Shown here in pieces: positions 50,757 through 60,227 of a stretch of DNA of 64,000 nt (positions are counted from its first letter, which is position 1; every line of letters starts with the position of its first letter). Below the pieces are notes generated by a model. That model was not told where the DNA came from. It searched no databases and saw nothing but the letters and a program-made list of their open reading frames with translations. Source of the stretch: Lentimonas sp. CC4 (GTDB taxonomy: Bacteria > Verrucomicrobiota > Verrucomicrobiia > Opitutales > Coraliomargaritaceae); the NCBI RefSeq assembly GCF_902728235.1, contig NZ_CACVBO010000001.1, positions 3,248,001 through 3,312,000 of the forward strand, read 5' to 3'. The translations under genes were made by a program, and so were the position numbers.

Positions 50757-51104
50757 ATGCCTAAAAACACAGACCCCACGAAGAACGTAATGCTCGCGTT
50801 CCAAGTCATCCCCCGGCTGAAAGCAGGTAATAATTTTGAAGTGGTGGACAAAGCCATTTCAGTCGTCAAAGCCGCTGGTGTCCCCTTCCAAGTCAGCGCC
50901 ATGGAGACAACGATGAAAGGTGAGCTGACACAGCTACTCAAGATCGTCACTGAAGCTCAGCAGGCCTGCTATGAGGCTGGTGCGGTTGAAGTGATTACAA
51001 ACATCAAGATTCACAGCAAAACCGAAGCGGCAACGGATACCTTCTGCACCTATGACCGCGGGGTAACGAAGGCCAATCATATGTTTCTAGATCCCCAAAG
51101 GTAA
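50757..51104 (+). CDS. Thiamine-binding (DUF77, MTH1187/YkoF-like) protein
   Basis: A 115-residue protein of the DUF77 family: VMLAFQVIPRLK, AISVVKAAGVPFQVSAMETTMKG and the ending TNIKIHSKT. These proteins bind thiamine or its precursors in their dimer interface. No thiamine transporter or biosynthesis gene adjoins it, and the 236 bp leader shows no TPP riboswitch that I recognise. The C-terminal 20 residues (CTYDRGVTKANHMF) are longer than usual. Confidence 0.85.
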   Translation: MPKNTDPTKNVMLAFQVIPRLKAGNNFEVVDKAISVVKAAGVPFQVSAMETTMKGELTQLLKIVTEAQQACYEAGAVEVITNIKIHSKTEAATDTFCTYDRGVTKANHMFLDPQR

Positions 51105-51205
51105 GCACCCACGATGCTGCTAAAACCTAGATATTACTGCGTTTTTCGTGGCAACATTTTAAGTATTCAACAAAACTTGCCCCAAGCTATTGGAAACTCT
51201 GAACA

Positions 51206-51640
51206 GTGACAGACTCGACACACACTAAGCTACTACTCGACAACTATTATCGTTGTTTCGGAAACGATCTAATTCTACGTGGCAGTGATGAAGCGGAGCG
51301 CCTCATGGACGCTCGCTTCGTGGTGCTTTCGCATGGCACACAAGCTGACCCTATCTTTAACTACGGTAATACAGCAGCACAGCGCCTCTTTGAGATGGAC
51401 TGGGCGACTTTAACCGCCCTGCCCTCGCGTTATTCTGCAGAGTCAATGCACCGCGACGAACGTCAGCAATTGCTAGACGATGTCGCGGCTCAAGGCTACT
51501 CAGACAATTATCGCGGTGTCCGCATCAGTGCGACCGGAAAGCGGTTCTACATCAATTCGGCGCGCATCTGGATGCTACTCGACATCACAGGTAAGCACGT
51601 CGGCCAGGCCGCCACTTTTGCAGAGTGGGAAATACTATAA
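51206..51640 (+). CDS. MEKHLA-domain protein
   Basis: A 144-residue protein covering a whole MEKHLA domain, a PAS-related fold: RLMDARFVVLSHGTQADPIFNYGN, LFEMDWATLTALPSRYSAE and RRVRISATGKRFYI-like GVRISATGKRF. The start is GTG 51206. Stand-alone MEKHLA proteins occur in marine bacteria and plants; the ligand is unknown. It lies 102 bp after the thiamine-binding gene, probably on the same transcript. A hairpin follows the stop by 20 bp. Confidence 0.82.
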   Translation: MTDSTHTKLLLDNYYRCFGNDLILRGSDEAERLMDARFVVLSHGTQADPIFNYGNTAAQRLFEMDWATLTALPSRYSAESMHRDERQQLLDDVAAQGYSDNYRGVRISATGKRFYINSARIWMLLDITGKHVGQAATFAEWEIL

Positions 51641-52049
51641 AGTGACAACATATCAACAGCGAGGTCGGCTCGCCAAGTTGGCGAGTCCTCAATATCCCGT
51701 AAGTCTCTGACGCAGAAATGCTAACTTCGAACTCCCGAATCTAGGTTTACTGACTATAGGTTTGGCGTATGCGACTCCTATCTGCTTTTAACCATTCGCT
51801 TGTCTGCGGTCAGCTTGCCGATCTGTCGAATGGCAGGAGTGCAAAACAGTCGCTCTTCGAGACGCCCGTTGCATAACTGATTTTACGTTCCATACACCTC
51901 AGCAATCCACCTCCCATGAAGCCTCCCCATAAACTTTAATAAAGTGGAACAACACAATGGCATACGCTTTAAAGCATAACACCTCCACGACAGCGGCTCT
52001 CCTTAACTTTAATGACTGTGCGGCAGAAACGATGCTCAAACCGCGGATT
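51641..52049. other. Gene-free region after the MEKHLA gene
   Basis: Contains the hairpin at 51661-51690 (GGCTCGCCAA / G / TTGGCGAGTCC), likely a transcription stop or REP-like unit. It also has a half copy of the AACTCC(C/T)GAATCTAGG array at about 51719-51746, shared with 22418-22450. The rest is ordinary AT/GC-mixed sequence. Confidence 0.5.
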
Positions 52050-53237
52050 CTATCTAGCCTCGGACAGGCGGCGCCACAACGATTCCACCGGACCCATTTT
52101 GAAGTGACTCAGCCACCAATGAGCTAGGACGACTTGTGCGCCGTAAATGACAACTGCGATCAGCCACAAGGCTCCAAGTCCAACTGAACCAGCCAAATCG
52201 AACACACTAAACAGCCACAGGCCAATCAGCGTTTGTGAAATGTAGCAGGTGAAAGCCGTTTTACCAATGTTCGCTAGCCAGTTGATCGGAGCTCTCAGCC
52301 ATCCTTGGAGGTGTTGATCAGCTCGGATCAGCAGCCCCATATACATGATCGCCACGCCAAGCTGTCCAATGACCGAGCAAGCCTTAGCGAAAACCTGTTG
52401 CGGTGCCACTGGCCACTGATCGCCAGCCGATCCACCAAGGAATTGAGTCAGAGCCAAGCCGCTAAAGCCCATAATGGCGGCGATTGCAATCGTGCGCAAA
52501 TGCCCTCCCCACTTGGAGAAAAAGCCACTCTCGATCAACAAGCCGCCGAGAAGAAACAAACCGAGCACTCTTGTAATTCGACCATCAGGGAGCATGTCAT
52601 ACCAACGCCAAGCCACGTTGTGCAAGTTGAGTTTCAGGTATTCGAGGATATCTCCAGTGGTCAACACCATCACGATATCATTGGCGGCCCAAGTCGGATA
52701 CGTTTTGTGTGCAACCTGCTCAACACCAGGCCACCCGGGTGCGAACATCAGCATGGCAAAAGACGGTATCATAAAACAGAGCAGCAGGAACCCCGCGAGC
52801 CATTTTCGGCTCACAGTCGACAGTTTCCGCATCATGAGCATCACGAATCCAAGCAAAGCATAAAGGGTCAAAATGTCACCAGACCAAATCACTGTATGTA
52901 ACAGACCAAAGACAAGCAACCATGCCAAACGCTTGCGGTATACAGGCACCCAAGTCTCCGCCTGCCCCTGCTTGCGCTGCCATTGTAGCCAAAATCCAGC
53001 ACCGAAAAGCAGGCAGAAAATCGTGTAGAACTTGCCGCTCACCAGCCATTGGTAGACCGTGTATAAGGCATCATCTGAGTCGGAACCATACAGACTGGGA
53101 ATATCCTCCAACTCGATAAACCGGTAGCCACTCCAGCTTTGAATGTTGGCTAATAAAATACCGAAAATGGCCAAACCGCGAATTGCATCAAGTGATGTGA
53201 TTCGTTGATTATTTTGAGGGATTTTCGAATGACTCAT
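52050..53237 (-). CDS. DUF418 family membrane protein
   Basis: A 395-residue membrane protein starting RITSLDAIRGLAIFGILLANI, the DUF405/DUF418 signature. About ten hydrophobic helices follow, including FCLLFGAGFWLQ (the family's 'LF..GFA' segment), NIGKTAFTCYISQTLIGLWLF and a C-terminal HWWLSHFKMGPVESLWR. The family resembles acyltransferase-3 membrane proteins but its activity is unknown. It stands alone between gene-free stretches. Confidence 0.88.
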   Translation of the reverse strand: MSHSKIPQNNQRITSLDAIRGLAIFGILLANIQSWSGYRFIELEDIPSLYGSDSDDALYTVYQWLVSGKFYTIFCLLFGAGFWLQWQRKQGQAETWVPVYRKRLAWLLVFGLLHTVIWSGDILTLYALLGFVMLMMRKLSTVSRKWLAGFLLLCFMIPSFAMLMFAPGWPGVEQVAHKTYPTWAANDIVMVLTTGDILEYLKLNLHNVAWRWYDMLPDGRITRVLGLFLLGGLLIESGFFSKWGGHLRTIAIAAIMGFSGLALTQFLGGSAGDQWPVAPQQVFAKACSVIGQLGVAIMYMGLLIRADQHLQGWLRAPINWLANIGKTAFTCYISQTLIGLWLFSVFDLAGSVGLGALWLIAVVIYGAQVVLAHWWLSHFKMGPVESLWRRLSEAR

Positions 53238-53575
53238 CTATGAATTCCTATATACATGGTTACCAGGAGGATACAACTCACCCTTTAAAACTAAAAAGCG
53301 GAATTCGTATAATAAGAGGATCACACAATCAACTGGCAACGCTACACTGTAGCATTAAACAAAAGGCTAAGCTGACAGATACGAATCGAAACGACGACAG
53401 CCTGTTAGGGGTTCACACCTGCAACCACATTACATCAGACAATTCGTCAAAAAAAACTGGACTAAAAGTTGACGACCAAAACTCAATTGTCTTGTAAGGA
53501 TGTGTATAAATCCACGATCCATGAGCAGTTGTCCTTATTATTGCACCGATATATACACTAATATTTTCATCCACA
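53238..53575. other. Leader region of the CBM2-like PEP-CTERM gene
   Basis: No credible gene; a short frame at 53240-53497 has no recognisable domain. The 3' part holds a promoter candidate (53529-53557). Confidence 0.45.
53529..53557 (+). promoter_or_regulatory. Candidate sigma-70 promoter
   Basis: TTGTCC (53529-53534), 17 bp, then TATACA (53552-53557), 18 bp before the ATG of the PEP-CTERM gene. The short leader leaves little room for a ribosome site. Confidence 0.4.
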
Positions 53576-54412
53576 ATGAAGCATTTCGTCAAAATAGTTA
53601 CTCTACTTTACCTGAGCGGATTCACTCAGGCTCATGGAATTATATTTAATTTTGAGCAAACAAACAACTGGGGAAGTGGCTACCAAGCTAGCATAACTGT
53701 CGAAAATGATGAAGACACTGATTTAGAAGACTGGGAGGTTTCATTTAGCCTCACCTCGAAAATCACCAGTTCTTGGGACTCTAATCGAGTTCAAAGCAAT
53801 TTCGCCGACGGCCTCTGGAACTACACTTTCACGGCTTTTTCATATCAGAATAGCACTCTAGGCGCAGGTGACTCTGCCGTCATTCAATACGTTGCGGGCG
53901 CTGCTCCTACAACTGCCACACCTACGAATGTCGTGATCACTGGCTCAAACAGCGGGGACTCAGATATCGATGACGATAGCAGTGACTTTGTGACTCCAGA
54001 TCCAGCGCCAGCAGTCGACGGCATCGCTATTAGCTACGTTGCCACCAACGAGTGGCTTACTGGTGCAACCATTAACATAACAATCTCTAACAGTAGCGAA
54101 GTGAGCCTGGACAACTGGATTGTCGGCTTTGAACTAGATCGCTCCATCACCAGTTCCTGGAATAGTGTTCAACTCCTAGGCGATTACGACGCTGATTACG
54201 CATTTGGTGCCCCTAGCTATGCAGAGACTCTCGCGGCGGGCCAAAGCTACACATTCGGAATGAACCTCGGCAATGGGTTTGGTTCGTTCCCGGAGAACCT
54301 TCGCCTCGTTCAATCCAATGGCATCACAGTTGTGCCAGAACCCAGTAACTACGCCATTATCCTAAGTCTGAGCATATTGTTATTTGCCATTTGTCGCAGG
54401 AGGTCTCGCTAA
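53576..54412 (+). CDS. PEP-CTERM protein with two CBM2-like domains
   Basis: A 278-residue exported protein. The signal peptide ends near THA (QAHG). Two similar beta domains follow (about 24-120 and 143-245). Each has the CBM2 pattern: 'NW..GY.A.I...N', then LEDWEVSFSLTSKITSSWDS or LDNWIVGFELDRSITSSWNS, and a closing 'L.AG.S...'. The C-terminus is a PEP-CTERM sorting signal (VPEPSNYAIIL, hydrophobic helix, RRRSR), cut by an exosortase. Binding to cellulose, chitin or another glycan on the cell surface is inferred. No catalytic domain. Confidence 0.82.
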   Translation: MKHFVKIVTLLYLSGFTQAHGIIFNFEQTNNWGSGYQASITVENDEDTDLEDWEVSFSLTSKITSSWDSNRVQSNFADGLWNYTFTAFSYQNSTLGAGDSAVIQYVAGAAPTTATPTNVVITGSNSGDSDIDDDSSDFVTPDPAPAVDGIAISYVATNEWLTGATINITISNSSEVSLDNWIVGFELDRSITSSWNSVQLLGDYDADYAFGAPSYAETLAAGQSYTFGMNLGNGFGSFPENLRLVQSNGITVVPEPSNYAIILSLSILLFAICRRRSR

Positions 54413-54493
54413 GTATTTGTCATTCCTCTGTGACGTAAGTAATCTAAAATATTAGTTCGCTTGCTAAGAACCGTATGCCTTCCACCCTGTATC

Positions 54494-54901
54494 ATGATGA
54501 AAAAAACGATCCTCTTATCTCTACTTCTATCACTACTCTCTCCCTGGCAAAGCTTCGCAGAAGATACAGGCACTCTGGAGTTTAATCCCGAGTTCTCACA
54601 CGTGGTGTATTTTTGGCTAAAACAACCAGATAATGCAGCCGACCGGAAAAAATTTGAAACCTCAGTCAAGCAGTTCATGAGCGCGACTCAATACGCTAAG
54701 ACACGCTATATTGGGGTGGCTCCAAAGGCGTCGCGCGATGTCGTCGATGGTTCCTTTACTTACTCCTTAGTTCTTAGCTTTGAATCCGCCGAAGCTCAGG
54801 CAAAGTATCAAGCCGAACCTGCTCACACGGAGTTCGTCGAAGAATGCATGGACCTATGGTCAAAGGTCATCGTGTATGATTCAATACCTTTAGGTCAGTA
54901 A
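54494..54901 (+). CDS. Exported Dabb-family protein
   Basis: A 135-residue protein: signal peptide (residues 1-24, ends SFA), then a stress-responsive dimeric alpha/beta barrel (FSHVVYFWLKQPDNAADRKK, then RYIGVAPKAS, TYSLVLSFESAEAQAKYQ, HTEFVEECMDLWSKVIVYDS). The Dabb fold is common, but an exported form is typical of Verrucomicrobia/Planctomycetes. Ligand unknown. The start at 54494 or the next Met (54497) gives a proper leader; the longer frame from 54461 does not. Confidence 0.8.
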   Translation: MMKKTILLSLLLSLLSPWQSFAEDTGTLEFNPEFSHVVYFWLKQPDNAADRKKFETSVKQFMSATQYAKTRYIGVAPKASRDVVDGSFTYSLVLSFESAEAQAKYQAEPAHTEFVEECMDLWSKVIVYDSIPLGQ

Positions 54902-54936
54902 AAGGATTACAACCTCTCTTAAACCTAAATAAGTGA

Positions 54937-55100
54937 GTTTAACCGTTAATAAACGTGAATGCACGTTAATCATTTATCCTAAGAGCATACTGTTTAAACA
55001 CTTAAACAACGCCTACAATGAAGAATCGAGAGATAGCTCATTCGCCATTCTGGCAGTGAGTTAGATTGACGTTAATTAATGTCCATTAACGGTTTAAGAA
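54937..55100. repeat. Inverted CGTTAAT-word element
   Basis: The left arm reads TTTAACCGTTAATAAACG then TGCACGTTAAT; the right arm reads GACGTTAATTAATGTCC then ATTAACGGTTTA, the inverse. About 160 bp in total. Confidence 0.75.
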
Positions 55101-55328
55101 TCAGAGCCCATACCGACTGACGAATCTAGGTTAAAATGCCTGCCGACCGATGAGGATCCCAAAGAACCCTAGGCTGGTATAACCGTCACGCGGCATGACG
55201 GCGCTGGCCTGCAGGCAACGCACGCACGGCACTGGGAAATACTTAAGAAAAAGGGCGAAGGACCTGCGGAACAATGACGCACAGTCCATCAATCATGACC
55301 TATCATCAGTTGAATGAGGGGTCGAAAG

Positions 55329-55357
55329 AAGGGGTAAACGTAAAATCTAAAGATTCG
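55329..55357. repeat. AAGGGGTAAACGTAAAAT repeat copy
   Basis: Similar to 8346-8374 (AAGGGGCAAACGCAAAAC) and 59074-59105 (AAGGGGGTAAAAAGTAAAAT), each followed by an A/T-rich TAAA(G/A)AT part. Confidence 0.6.
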
Positions 55358-55422
55358 TCAACACTCCCCTACTCCCCGCGTCAGCTAAAGAAAAGATCTT
55401 GAGGCCGTCTTGTGCGAAGCCC

Positions 55423-56280
55423 CTATTCAGTCTCGAACTTTCGGCCACCGTTGAGGAATGCGTAGAAGAGGCCAATGATAAGGCCGCCTCCGACGTAGTT
55501 CCCTAAAAGCGAAAAGACGAAATTTTTGCCAGTGTGAAACAAGTCCACGGCAGAGGGTTCGAGCATGAGCGCGAGAACAAAGAGCGCCGAGTTGGCCACA
55601 ACGTGTTCGAAGCCCATGTAAGCAAACACGGTGACCCCCGCGACGAGTGTGAAGATCTTAGCGATGAAGTCATCGCCGAGTTGCATCGCAATGATGATCG
55701 CGATGTTGATGAAGAAATTAGCAAAGATCCCCTTGACGAAAATAGTCCACGCACCGCTACCAATCGTCTTCGCATCAACGGTGTGTAGCAGAAGATGACT
55801 CATCTCAGGCGAAACGATATGGGAGGAAGCCACTAAGGCTGCGATAAAAACAATGCCTAGCATATTGCCAAAGAGGCAGAGACTCAACACGCGCAGCGCT
55901 CTTGAAGTTTTGATTTTCCGGTAGTAAACACCCACCGTGAAATACATAAAGTTACTGGTGAGTAGTTCAGAATTGGTGAAATAGATGAAGACCAGTGCCA
56001 CACTGAAAGTGAGCGCGGTGATGTATTTTGAAATACCAAGATGAAGTGCATCTCCCAAATCTGCCTTCACCTGATAAGTAAATACATACATGAGCGTCAC
56101 GATAAAGCCCGCCATCGCTGCGCGCATAATATAGCGCCAGATATAGCGCTGCTGCAGGGCTTCCTTACGAGAGATGGTCTCGATGATACGCTCCATGACT
56201 TCGCGGCCATAGAAGATTCGCGTCCAAACCATGTTTTCTGCGTGTGGTTCAGTCGGCTTTTTGTCGTGATTGTTAGGCAT
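55423..56280 (-). CDS. Formate/nitrite transporter family channel
   Basis: A 285-residue FNT channel with six hydrophobic helices. Recognised are the cytoplasmic N-terminal part, LTFSVALVFIYFTNSELLTSNFMYF, LCLFGNMLGIVFIA, FVKGIFANFFINIAIIIAMQ and the signature MGFEHVVANSALFVLAL, followed by NYVGGGLIIG. The His of FEH is the conserved pore residue. It carries formate, nitrite or another small anion; which one cannot be told. The N-terminus (to about residue 45) is charged and longer than usual. No pyruvate-formate lyase gene adjoins it. Confidence 0.9.
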   Translation of the reverse strand: MPNNHDKKPTEPHAENMVWTRIFYGREVMERIIETISRKEALQQRYIWRYIMRAAMAGFIVTLMYVFTYQVKADLGDALHLGISKYITALTFSVALVFIYFTNSELLTSNFMYFTVGVYYRKIKTSRALRVLSLCLFGNMLGIVFIAALVASSHIVSPEMSHLLLHTVDAKTIGSGAWTIFVKGIFANFFINIAIIIAMQLGDDFIAKIFTLVAGVTVFAYMGFEHVVANSALFVLALMLEPSAVDLFHTGKNFVFSLLGNYVGGGLIIGLFYAFLNGGRKFETE

Positions 56281-56473
56281 GATAATGAATCAGTCAGAGA
56301 TTCGTTTGATCGCCTGTCGAGACTGGATTCCCCCTAAACCACAACGGGGGAAACGGATAAAAGCCAGAAAAGAGGTCTCAGTCAGTTTCTATATTTCGCG
56401 TCTGTAATTCTCAGAGAATAGTCTTTGCCACATCTTGTGGTATGACCTGAGATTTCAAATCTCCCGAGATGCA

Positions 56474-57457
56474 TTAGCGATTCACATCCACTACCACACG
56501 CCCTCTGAGTTCGCCGTTTAACATTTTTGAGGCGTATGGTATTAATTCACTCAGACCGACTTCTGTGCTAATTGTTGCGAGTTTTGAAAGATCGAGATCG
56601 CGGGCTAGACGGCGCCATGCCTCCAGACGTTCCAATCGTGGACACATGACACTGTCGATGCCGGCTAAGGTGACGCCACGCAGAATGAAGGGAGCGACGG
56701 TAGCCGGAAAATTCATGCCACCCGCAAGACCACAGGCTGCAACAACGCCTCGATATTGCATTGTTGCGCAGACATTTGCCAGTGTTTGACTGCCGACGAC
56801 ATCGACTGCGCCTGCCCAACGCACCTCGCCCAAGGGCTTGCCTGGACTTGTAAAAACGTCGCGATCTAGAATCTCAACCGCACCGAGGCTCTTGATGTAG
56901 TCTCTCTCCTCTGGCCTTCCACTGACCGCGACTACGCTGTAGCCGAGTTTAGTGAGCACCACAGTGGCGACACTGCCAACACCTCCCGCTGCTCCTGTGA
57001 CCAATATCTCTCCTTTATCGGGTGTGACTCCATGGCGCTCGAGTGCCATGACGCAAAGCATCGCCGCGTAGCCAGCAGTGCCGACTGACATTGCCTCCTG
57101 TGGGCTGAATCGGCCTCGAAGGGGAACCAGCCAATTCCCGTCAACTCGTGCCTTTTGCGCAAGGCCTCCCCAGTGTTTCTCACCAATGCCCCATCCATTC
57201 AAGATGACCACATCGCCGGTATCATAACTGGAGTGGCTAGAGTGCTCGACTTTACCGACCAGATCGACCCCTGGCACCATGGGAAACCTACGCGCGATTG
57301 GTCCCTTGCCAGTAATGGCGAGCGCGTCCTTATAATTGAGCGTCGAATAGTCCACTCGTATCGTGACGTCGCCATCAGGTAATCGACTCTCGTCGATGTC
57401 TTGTAGCGCCACACGGTAACCCGCCTCGTCTTTTTCAATTAGGATGCCTTTGAACAT
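56474..57457 (-). CDS. AcuI/YhdH-type acrylyl-CoA reductase (MDR family)
   Basis: A 327-residue zinc-free medium-chain reductase: VDYSTLNYKDALAITGKGP, PMVPGVDLVGKVE, VTGAAGGVGSVATVVL (NADPH site) and VAACGLAGGMNFPATVAPFI with LAGIDSVMCP. These are the markers of AcuI/YhdH. Family members reduce acryloyl-CoA to propionyl-CoA, a step in DMSP breakdown in marine bacteria, but YhdH homologues also serve as general detoxifiers. The start at 57457 (MFKGILIEKD) is the family one; the frame opens at 57496. No other DMSP gene is adjacent. Confidence 0.87.
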   Translation of the reverse strand: MFKGILIEKDEAGYRVALQDIDESRLPDGDVTIRVDYSTLNYKDALAITGKGPIARRFPMVPGVDLVGKVEHSSHSSYDTGDVVILNGWGIGEKHWGGLAQKARVDGNWLVPLRGRFSPQEAMSVGTAGYAAMLCVMALERHGVTPDKGEILVTGAAGGVGSVATVVLTKLGYSVVAVSGRPEERDYIKSLGAVEILDRDVFTSPGKPLGEVRWAGAVDVVGSQTLANVCATMQYRGVVAACGLAGGMNFPATVAPFILRGVTLAGIDSVMCPRLERLEAWRRLARDLDLSKLATISTEVGLSELIPYASKMLNGELRGRVVVDVNR

Positions 57458-57682
57458 AAGGTTATATTTGTTAGAAGATAAAAAACCGTATGGCATTTAA
57501 TGCCGAAGGTCTAGATTATCATGTTTTCTTAATCGTAATTCGTAAGGACGACCAAGCATGACACAAGGGCATCGGTGATAGTTGACACAAGACTTCGGCA
57601 ACAGTCAATGATGGCATGCATACGCTCAGTCCACGACACCTAGTCGCTTGACTACGAGAGTAATCGGATAATCCTGCAACGG

Positions 57683-57925
57683 ATGACTACGCCGATTGAA
57701 GAAAATTTCAAATACTACAAGAAAGCCGAAACGAAGGCGCTCGAAATCCTAGCGGAGATGAAGGCGACCACTCCTAAGAAAATGGACATTGAACTCGCGC
57801 TCCTCGTCGCGATTTTCGAGCTGCACAAAGGCGAGATGCCCGCCGAAGCAATCAGCAAAATCGTGCAAGGTCACCTGGAAACGGTTGAGCCCTATTACGC
57901 CGCTCAGGCACCGGAAAAAACTTGA
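57683..57925 (+). CDS. Small hypothetical protein, 80 aa
   Basis: An all-helical, soluble 80-residue protein (FKYYKKAETKALEILAEMKA, IELALLVAIFELHKGEMPAE, ISKIVQGHLETVEPYYA). No membrane segment or metal motif, and I do not recognise the family. The start at ATG 57683 is preceded by GCAACGG, not a good ribosome site. Its codon use looks normal. It is flanked by gene-free stretches; a short CGTAATTCGTAAGG word (57528-57546) upstream resembles the array in purL. Confidence 0.6.
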   Translation: MTTPIEENFKYYKKAETKALEILAEMKATTPKKMDIELALLVAIFELHKGEMPAEAISKIVQGHLETVEPYYAAQAPEKT

Positions 57926-57971
57926 TCGAGGGGCACCACAAACATGAAAACACTATAACTGCAGCAAGTAG

Positions 57972-58817
57972 TTAAGCACGTCGCACGGAGCGACGCCTAA
58001 AGACTAAGCCCAAGCTAGCGACTCCAATCAAGAGTGCCGCCGCAGAAGGCTCAGGCACGACTGTCACGAGAAGGTTGTCTGCATATGCTTTATGATTTGT
58101 TCCATCGTTCTGGTCAAAAAAATCAACTCGAAGACCGTTCGTAAAGCCAGCGTTGAAGTCCTCGTCCAAGTCTAGATCTAAAACCGTGCCACTGACACTG
58201 GTCTCTACAGCATCTAGGTTTTGCAGCTCCCAAGCCATATCATACAGACCTCCGGAACCACGCGCAAAAGAGAATGTAAAGCTCTGCCACGTATTAGCAC
58301 CGAAGTTAGTGACGGCTGTCTGTTTAACACCACCTATAAAAATTGAGCCTTCACGGTCATTGCGGATCTCAAAACTAGGCTCTGGGTCTTCATCAATATT
58401 AAGCATAGAAACACGCACACTGTCGTTTTCATTGGTGCCATCACGTGAGTTGTAGAAATCAAATTTGACCGTCATGCCGTCTAGGTATTCGTAATCCGGG
58501 AAGTAAAAATCACCCGCATTCGAATTAACGGTCTGATCTCCTCCGCCTAGCACTTGGCTAGAGGTATTGCCTTTGGTGGCGTCGGGATTCTGGCCTACCC
58601 ACTGTTGACCACTTTTTAGCTTATAGAACCCACCAATGTCGCCGGTGCTCGGAAAAGTGGTTACAAGTCCATAGGTGAGGTCGTCTGTATCCGCTGCTTG
58701 GTAGTCTTGGAAGTCGGTTGATAGAACAATTGCATATCCCGCTAATGGTGTGGCTAAAATTCCAATTAGGACTGATTTGGTTAAGCGCGATAAAGCGACT
58801 GCTGTAATGTGTCTCAT
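57972..58817 (-). CDS. PEP-CTERM sorting-domain protein
   Basis: A 281-residue exported protein: signal peptide (residues 1-28, ends LAGYA), a beta-sandwich-like body (YEYLDGMTVKFDFYNSRDGTN, FGANTWQSFTFSFARGSG, NAGFTNGLRVDFFDQNDGTN) and a C-terminal PEP-CTERM signal (VVPEPSAAALLIG, hydrophobic helix, FRRRSVRRA). The body resembles LamG/jelly-roll surface proteins with Asp/Asn/Gly-rich, probably calcium-binding loops, but no clear family. Exosortase processing is expected, though no exosortase gene is in the window. Confidence 0.8.
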   Translation of the reverse strand: MRHITAVALSRLTKSVLIGILATPLAGYAIVLSTDFQDYQAADTDDLTYGLVTTFPSTGDIGGFYKLKSGQQWVGQNPDATKGNTSSQVLGGGDQTVNSNAGDFYFPDYEYLDGMTVKFDFYNSRDGTNENDSVRVSMLNIDEDPEPSFEIRNDREGSIFIGGVKQTAVTNFGANTWQSFTFSFARGSGGLYDMAWELQNLDAVETSVSGTVLDLDLDEDFNAGFTNGLRVDFFDQNDGTNHKAYADNLLVTVVPEPSAAALLIGVASLGLVFRRRSVRRA

Positions 58818-59213
58818 GAAAAATGAAGTCTCAAATGTGTGCGTAATGATAGTTACTGAAGGCGTAGTGTGGCTACGCCGACGAGCAGTTCAGTTGGATA
58901 TGACATCACAGCCCCTTAGCAGCTTCTACTAATAGCTGCGAACACTTTAATTACATCAATCAGGTTGTCAAATGATCCGATCTTTTTTGATATACCTCGA
59001 CGAATGGCTCTTCAGGTCGTAACGAAAATAGTGAAACGGCATGGATGGCGCAGTCACATCTAGTGGCCAACCCAAAGGGGGTAAAAAGTAAAATATATAG
59101 ATCTGATTAACCCCCTGCTCCATTTAGTGAAGATGAATGCCACGCAAGGTAAGGGTAAGACGCTGACAACATCGGAAGATATCGCCTGAGCGAGTCGGGA
59201 CCTTCAACTCCGA
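58818..59213. other. Gene-free region upstream of the PEP-CTERM gene
   Basis: Contains a perfect hairpin at 58861-58879 (GGCGTAG / TGTGG / CTACGCC) and an AAGGGG repeat copy at 59074-59105 whose end is followed by the inverse AACCCCC (59109-59115). Confidence 0.5.
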
Positions 59214-60071
59214 TTAGCGACTCGCAACACGTTTCTTTTTGAGCACTAAAGCTACTCCACCAAGAATTAGAGCCGACGCAGAGAGCAGCCGGCCAGTCAG
59301 CTGTTCAGAAGCGAACAGCAGGCCACCAAATGATGCCAGCACAGGCACCACTAATTGCAAACCAGCCGCTCGTGTTGCGCTTAATTCTCGTAACACCATA
59401 TACCAAATCGCGTAACCAGTCGCCGAAGCTAAAACACCAGACATTACAGCCCAAACCAGCCCTGCACTGGACCAAACTAAGGAATCCAGAGACACAATTA
59501 TAATAAGCAAAGCAACTGGACTAGCTCTTAAGAAGTTACCAGCCGTATCTCGAACCGGATCCGTAGAAGCCTGTCCCAGAAGCGTATACGCACCCCAAGC
59601 AACGCCAGAGGTCGCCATCATCAGTCCAGCAGAGAGCGCAGGAGCCCCGACACCAGGGACTAGAAGAAGCCAAGCCAAGCCAATGAGCGCGAGCGTCAGC
59701 CCACTGACTTGAAGCTTCGAAGGCAGCTCGCCACGCGCAATGGACCAAACTACCATCGTGATTTGCACCAGTCCAAATAGAATGAGCGCTCCGACCCCTG
59801 TATCTAAATCAAGATAAGCCCAAGAAAATGAGACCATGTATATCGCCAGAGACAGCCCTCCAGCCAGTGTGCCACTGTGCATGAGCTGCTTTGCTTTATT
59901 TTGAAACAGATAAAAGCTGAACCAAGCCAGCGCGCCAGAAATGATACGAACTGCCGTAAACAGATTTGCATCGATCAATTCGCCCTTAAGAGCCACACGG
60001 CAAAGAACTGAATTTCCCGCAAAAGCCACTAAGGCGACAGCGGTCATGATAGATAAGCGAGTTACAGACAT
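59214..60071 (-). CDS. EamA/DMT-family transporter
   Basis: A 285-residue membrane protein with ten hydrophobic helices in two EamA halves (AFAGNSVLCRVALKGELIDA at the start, ASATGYAIWYMVLRELSATR and LLFASEQLTGRLLSASALILGG at the end). The family exports metabolites or amino acids; the substrate is not known. The frame opens at 60116 but Met at 60071 (MSVTRL) fits better. It lies between gene-free DNA and a peroxiredoxin-like gene transcribed the same way. Confidence 0.87.
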   Translation of the reverse strand: MSVTRLSIMTAVALVAFAGNSVLCRVALKGELIDANLFTAVRIISGALAWFSFYLFQNKAKQLMHSGTLAGGLSLAIYMVSFSWAYLDLDTGVGALILFGLVQITMVVWSIARGELPSKLQVSGLTLALIGLAWLLLVPGVGAPALSAGLMMATSGVAWGAYTLLGQASTDPVRDTAGNFLRASPVALLIIIVSLDSLVWSSAGLVWAVMSGVLASATGYAIWYMVLRELSATRAAGLQLVVPVLASFGGLLFASEQLTGRLLSASALILGGVALVLKKKRVASR

Positions 60072-60227
60072 TTTTCTTTTTCCGCGCACCCTATGGCGTT
60101 GCGTCATACCCTTCAAGCGGTGGGCTATCGAGTCGAGATGGCACGAACCAATAACGCATCGATTTTCGCCAAAGGAACGAAAACAGGTCCTCGCCCCAAA
60201 GGCGAATGACAGCAGCGACGCCTCCCG

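Larger units (their letters stand above)
54902..55422. other. 520 bp gene-free region with repeats
   Basis: Contains an inverted CGTTAAT-word element (54937-55100) and one copy of the AAGGGG repeat (55329-55357). I find no gene, tRNA or convincing structured RNA. Confidence 0.5.

Noticed and set aside
53240-53497. An 85-codon frame upstream of the CBM2-like gene.
   Set aside because: No domain, no ribosome site, and atypical amino-acid composition.
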